The notes beneath the pieces were generated by a model that saw nothing but the letters and a program-made list of their open reading frames with translations, was not told where the DNA came from and searched no databases. Positions 60,994 through 64,000 of a DNA stretch of 64,000 nucleotides are shown piece after piece. The translations under genes were made by a program, and so were the position numbers. The first letter of the stretch is position 1. The number at the start of each line of letters is the position of its first letter. This stretch comes from Naasia lichenicola (GTDB lineage Bacteria > Actinomycetota > Actinomycetes > Actinomycetales > Microbacteriaceae), in assembly GCF_004801885.1 (NCBI RefSeq), contig NZ_SSSM01000002.1, positions 124,001-188,000 on the forward strand, written 5' to 3'.

Positions 60994-61704
60994 TCAGCGC
61001 CAGCCGGGGCGGGCGAGGCCGGTCTCGTAGGCGAGCACCACGAGGCCGACCCGATCGCGGACCCCTGTCTTGCCCAGGATCCGGGAGACATGGGTCTTCG
61101 CAGTCAGCGGGCTGAGGAAGAGCCGCTCGGCGATCTCCTCGTTGCTCAGGCCCTCGGCGATGAGCCCGAGCACCTCGCGCTCCCGGTCGGTCAGCTCGTC
61201 GAAGACGCTCGCCGCTGCGGGGCGCGACCCGCGGGCGACCCGGTCGAGCAGCCGTCGCGTGATGCCGGGAGACAGCAGGGCCTCCCCTGCCGCCACGACC
61301 CGGACCGCGCGGATCAGCTCCGTCGGCTCCGCGTCCTTCACCAGAAAGCCGCTGGCGCCCGCCAGGATCGCGTCTGTCACGTACTCGTCGAGCTCGAAGG
61401 TGGTCACCACGACGATCCGCACTGCGGCGAGCGCGGGGTCCGCGACGATCCTGCGGGTCGCGGCGATGCCGTCCTCATCCGGCATGCGGATGTCCATCAG
61501 CACGACGTCGGGCCGTTCGCGGCGCACGACGTCGACGGCGGCGGTGCCCGTGGCGGCCTCTCCGACCACCTGGATGCCTGGCTCGGCGTCGAGGAGGGCC
61601 CGGAATCCCCCGCGGATCAGCTGCTGGTCGTCGGCGATGACCACTCGGATGACGGAGTCCGCGCGGTAACTCCCGGTCTGGCCCACAGGCGGCGGGATGC
61701 TCAT
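60994..61704 (-). CDS. LuxR-family (NarL-type) response regulator
   Basis: A 236-residue two-domain regulator. The receiver domain (about 18-135) has D71 in VVLMDIRMP as the phosphorylation site and K in SGFLVKDA; the C-terminal LuxR helix-turn-helix (about 165-225) starts LTDREREVLGLIAEGLSNEEIAERLFLSPLTAKTH. Its ATG overlaps the histidine kinase stop by ATGA, so both are made together. The CTCC-N4-GGAG dyads before its operon and the SHOCT gene are its likely sites. Confidence 0.92.
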   Translation of the reverse strand: MSIPPPVGQTGSYRADSVIRVVIADDQQLIRGGFRALLDAEPGIQVVGEAATGTAAVDVVRRERPDVVLMDIRMPDEDGIAATRRIVADPALAAVRIVVVTTFELDEYVTDAILAGASGFLVKDAEPTELIRAVRVVAAGEALLSPGITRRLLDRVARGSRPAAASVFDELTDREREVLGLIAEGLSNEEIAERLFLSPLTAKTHVSRILGKTGVRDRVGLVVLAYETGLARPGWR

Positions 61705-63020
61705 CGCGACGCGCTCTCGTGCACGGGCAGCGTCGCGGTCACCCGGTACCCGCCTCCGGGGCGAGCACCGGCCGCGAACTCGCCGCCCTGCAGCTCCGCG
61801 CGCTCGCGCATGCCGAGCAGTCCGCGTCCGCCCGCGTTGAACCCCGCTCCCCCACCTGCGACCGGCCCGATCGTGCCGAGGTCGTCCATCGTCCGAACGC
61901 CCGTCCTGGGTGCACCGCCCGCGATGGCCACGCTCGCTCCCCTGCCGTCGTCGTCCACCGTCACCTCGACGGCGCCCCCGCCTTCGCGCAGGGTGATGGT
62001 CACCGACGACGCCTCGGCATGCCGGACGACGTTGGTGAGGCTCTCCTGGACGATCCGGTAGATGGCGAGCTGGATGCTCGCGGGCAGGTCGCTGACGATC
62101 CCATTGTTGAGGGCGACCTCGAGGCCCGATGCCTCTGCCGTGCCGATCAGCTCCGGCAGCCCGGACAGATCGGGCGCCGGCCGGAGGGGTGCATGCCCGT
62201 CGGCGCGCAGCACACCGATGACGGAGCGCACCTCGTCGAGCGCCGACGTGCTGGCGATCCTGATGTTCGCGAGCGCCTCGGCCGCGCGCTCGGGGTGGGA
62301 GTCGATCAGATGCAGGCCGACGCCCGCCTGCACCGCGATGGAGGACAGGGAGTGCGAGAGCACGTCATGCAGCTCCCTTGCGATCCGAAGGCGCTCGGTC
62401 TGCTCCGCCTCGTCACGGCGCTGCTGTTGGATGCGGCGGAAGCTGGCGTATCGCTCGCTGCGGGTGCGGCGGAACTCGCCGATCCCGACGGCGAGGAGCA
62501 CGAAGACGCTGGTCCAGATGATCCGACCGGGGCTCCAGAGCTCGGCGCCGAGCAGTCCGACGGCGAGCGCCGCAAGCCAGGCGGTCGCGAGGCTGATCAG
62601 CGCCCAGGTTCGCGCCCCATGCACGATGGCGCTGACCACCGCGATCGCCAGGGCGATCGGGGGTGGTCCCACCGGGGACCCGCCCGCCATGGGCGTCACG
62701 ACCATGCCGAGCACCGTGAGCAGAGCGAGCCCGGCCACCGTCGGGCCGGGATGCCGGCGGCGCACCAGGAGCCCCAGTGACCCAACCACGGCGACGGCGA
62801 CCCCGAGGAGCGCCAGACGACCATCGGAGCGGACCGCCTGGAACACGCTGAAGGGCACGAGGACGAGCAGGCACAGCACCGTGGGCAGCCACAGACGCGT
62901 CGTGGGCGACATCCCGCGTCCGAAGCCCGGTCCAGGTCCCATGCCGGAACCCGTGTCGGAGCGAGACTCGATCCGGTGGGACTCATCCCATGGGGACTGA
63001 TCCCACGGGGGCCTCGGCAT
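61701..63020 (-). CDS. HPK7-type sensor histidine kinase
   Basis: A 439-residue membrane sensor. About six helices (45-190) form the sensor without a large external domain, followed by HisKA_3 with H218 in RELHDVLSHSLSSI and a C-terminal ATPase with a GRGLLGMRERAELQGG box. The kinase of this type pairs with NarL regulators and often reads envelope stress. ATG 63020 follows TACCAT (63027-63032) with a 6-base gap. The N-terminal about 35 residues are Asp/Ser/Gly-rich. A large palindrome lies 57-78 bases upstream. Confidence 0.9.
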   Translation of the reverse strand: MPRPPWDQSPWDESHRIESRSDTGSGMGPGPGFGRGMSPTTRLWLPTVLCLLVLVPFSVFQAVRSDGRLALLGVAVAVVGSLGLLVRRRHPGPTVAGLALLTVLGMVVTPMAGGSPVGPPPIALAIAVVSAIVHGARTWALISLATAWLAALAVGLLGAELWSPGRIIWTSVFVLLAVGIGEFRRTRSERYASFRRIQQQRRDEAEQTERLRIARELHDVLSHSLSSIAVQAGVGLHLIDSHPERAAEALANIRIASTSALDEVRSVIGVLRADGHAPLRPAPDLSGLPELIGTAEASGLEVALNNGIVSDLPASIQLAIYRIVQESLTNVVRHAEASSVTITLREGGGAVEVTVDDDGRGASVAIAGGAPRTGVRTMDDLGTIGPVAGGGAGFNAGGRGLLGMRERAELQGGEFAAGARPGGGYRVTATLPVHESASR

Positions 63021-63076
63021 GGCTCGATGGTAGTCCCGGCGAGCGAAACCCCTCATCCGGCGTAGGTCTGCCCTCT

Positions 63077-63098
63077 GTGTACTCCCGCGGGAGTACAC
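63077..63098. promoter_or_regulatory. 22-bp perfect palindrome upstream of the two-component operon
   Basis: Perfect palindrome with core ACTCCCGCGGGAGT (63081-63094), bordered by GTCTGC (63066-63071) and its complement GCAGAC (63104-63109). It is centred about 67.5 bases upstream of the leaderless HK start. A shorter dyad of the same type lies equally far from the SHOCT gene. It may instead be part of an rseP terminator; the paired spacing favours an operator. Confidence 0.6.
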
Positions 63099-63118
63099 GG
63101 AACGCAGACGTCGGCCGC

Positions 63119-64000
63119 TCAGAGGATGCTGACCGGCTTGACGATGTCCGCGTAGATGAGCAGGGCGCTCATCGCGCCGAGCAGGATCACCACGGTGAAG
63201 GTGATCGGCATCAGCCGGGCGGTGTCCACGGGCCCGGGATCCTTGCGACGGAACAGCTTGGCGATGCCTCGCCGGAGGCCCTCCCAGAGCGCCCCCGCGA
63301 TGTGCCCGCCGTCGAGCGGCATGAGCGGCACCAGGTTGAACACCAGCAGAGCCACGTTCAGCGAGGCGACGACGCCGATCAGGCTGGCCAGCTTGGAGAC
63401 GACGGGCACGTCGTCGAGGCTGGCGATCTCGCCGGCGAGGCGGCCGACGCCCACGACGCTGATCGGGCCGTTCGGGTCGCGCTCCCCCGGGCCGAACGCC
63501 GCATTGGCCACGTCGACCAATCGCTGCGGGAGGTTGAGGATGACCCCGACCACGCCGGAGATGTTCTGGCCGACGAACGGCAGCACGGCGGTCGCCGGCT
63601 GCGGGGTCAGCTCGCTCGACGCGCCGATGCCGAGGAAGCCGACCTCCTGGGTGATCCCCTTGCCGTCCGAACCCTCGACGACGGCGCCGTTCGCATCGGT
63701 CACGTAGCGCTCGGTGAGCAGCGGGGTGGCGGTGAGGGTCGTCTCTGCGCCGTTGCGCTCGACGACGAAGCTGAGGTCGGTGCCGGGAGAGTCGCGGATG
63801 ATCGCGGTGGCCTGCTCCCAGCTGCTGACGGCTGTGCCGTCGATGCTGACGATCCTGTCGCCGGGGAGGATGCCCGCCGCGGCGCCGGGGGCGATCGGAT
63901 CGTCGGCGGCGCAGCTGGTCTGCGTGCTGGTCGCGGGCAGCACGCACTGGGATACCGACGCGACGGTGGTGGTGGACTGCAGCACCCCGAAGCCCATGAG
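63119..64000 (-). CDS. rseP: RseP-type site-2 intramembrane zinc metalloprotease, C-terminal part (runs off the right edge)
   Basis: A minus-strand frame open to base 64000; 293 residues of the C-terminal part are visible. A PDZ domain (about residues 40-110 of this part: PGAAAGILPGDRIVSIDG, PGTDLSFVVERNG) and the second M50 motif NLVPLMPLDGGH with a following helix are seen; the N-terminal HExxH lies outside. RseP/Rip1 cuts anti-sigma factors and signal-peptide remnants in the membrane. In many actinobacteria it sits beside ispG and dxr. Confidence 0.93.
   Translation of the reverse strand, partial: LMGFGVLQSTTTVASVSQCVLPATSTQTSCAADDPIAPGAAAGILPGDRIVSIDGTAVSSWEQATAIIRDSPGTDLSFVVERNGAETTLTATPLLTERYVTDANGAVVEGSDGKGITQEVGFLGIGASSELTPQPATAVLPFVGQNISGVVGVILNLPQRLVDVANAAFGPGERDPNGPISVVGVGRLAGEIASLDDVPVVSKLASLIGVVASLNVALLVFNLVPLMPLDGGHIAGALWEGLRRGIAKLFRRKDPGPVDTARLMPITFTVVILLGAMSALLIYADIVKPVSIL

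Noticed and set aside
61701-63947. 748-codon frame joining the histidine kinase and rseP region
   Set aside because: The N-terminal part is an off-frame reading of rseP; the kinase starts at 63020 with a promoter at the right distance.

Overview
The window is a 64-kb piece of a high-GC actinobacterial chromosome. Gene content (FKBP, DUF6328, Ku/LigD, SipW-type signal peptidase with a choice-of-anchor G protein, pseudouridine glycosidase/kinase, the nusA-infB-rbfA-truB-ribF set) and frequent leaderless starts point to Microbacteriaceae; the genus cannot be read from the sequence. About 60 genes are recognisable. No rRNA, tRNA, phage, IS or CRISPR was seen.

Layout. 0-9.4 kb: DUF1353-like protein, hotdog thioesterase, FKBP isomerase, M50-like and PrsW membrane proteases, SMP-30 protein, two oxidoreductases and small membrane proteins. 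9.4-15.1 kb: divergent ku/ligD (non-homologous end joining) with a BrkB membrane protein and two small charged proteins. 15.1-19.6 kb: aspartase, a Pit phosphate transporter with a PHO-box-like site, and small acidic or secreted proteins. 19.7-25.4 kb: maltokinase-like kinase, oligopeptidase B, SNF2-type helicase. 25.7-32.7 kb: psuG-psuK pseudouridine catabolism, a CpdA-like phosphodiesterase, a Stealth phosphotransferase and a DUF2207 membrane protein. 33-41.6 kb: M20 peptidase, homocysteine methyltransferase, macrodomain hydrolase, GDSL hydrolase, CAP protein, SDR-DUF2867 protein, deoC and a ROK kinase. 41.7-54.6 kb: ribF, truB, panE-like gene, a degenerate nucleoside kinase, mutY, rbfA, infB, nusA and proS. 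54.6-58.7 kb: a four-gene secretion operon with a dedicated SipW-type signal peptidase. 59-64 kb: ispG, SHOCT protein, LuxR-type two-component system and the C-terminal part of rseP.

Three layers of non-coding structure stand out. (1) At least twelve long, often nested palindromes from several sequence families lie between genes, ten of them within about 35 bases downstream of a stop codon; three families recur within the window. (2) About two dozen genes start on a TANNNT hexamer followed by 5-8 bases and then ATG/GTG, the signature of leaderless transcription; in two cases the upstream gene's TAG stop codon is itself part of the hexamer, and two such promoters precede micro-ORFs of 9-11 codons that overlap the next gene by ATGA. 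(3) Two candidate operators were found: a PHO-box upstream of pit, and a CTCC-N4-GGAG dyad centred about 67 bases upstream of both the histidine-kinase gene and the neighbouring SHOCT gene.

The best candidate for an under-described system is the 54.6-58.7 kb operon: an ER-type (Ser/His) signal peptidase, two exported proteins with the SipW-type AAWTD signal-peptide ending, and a third surface protein with calcium-loop repeats and an LAFTG sortase-like C-terminus.
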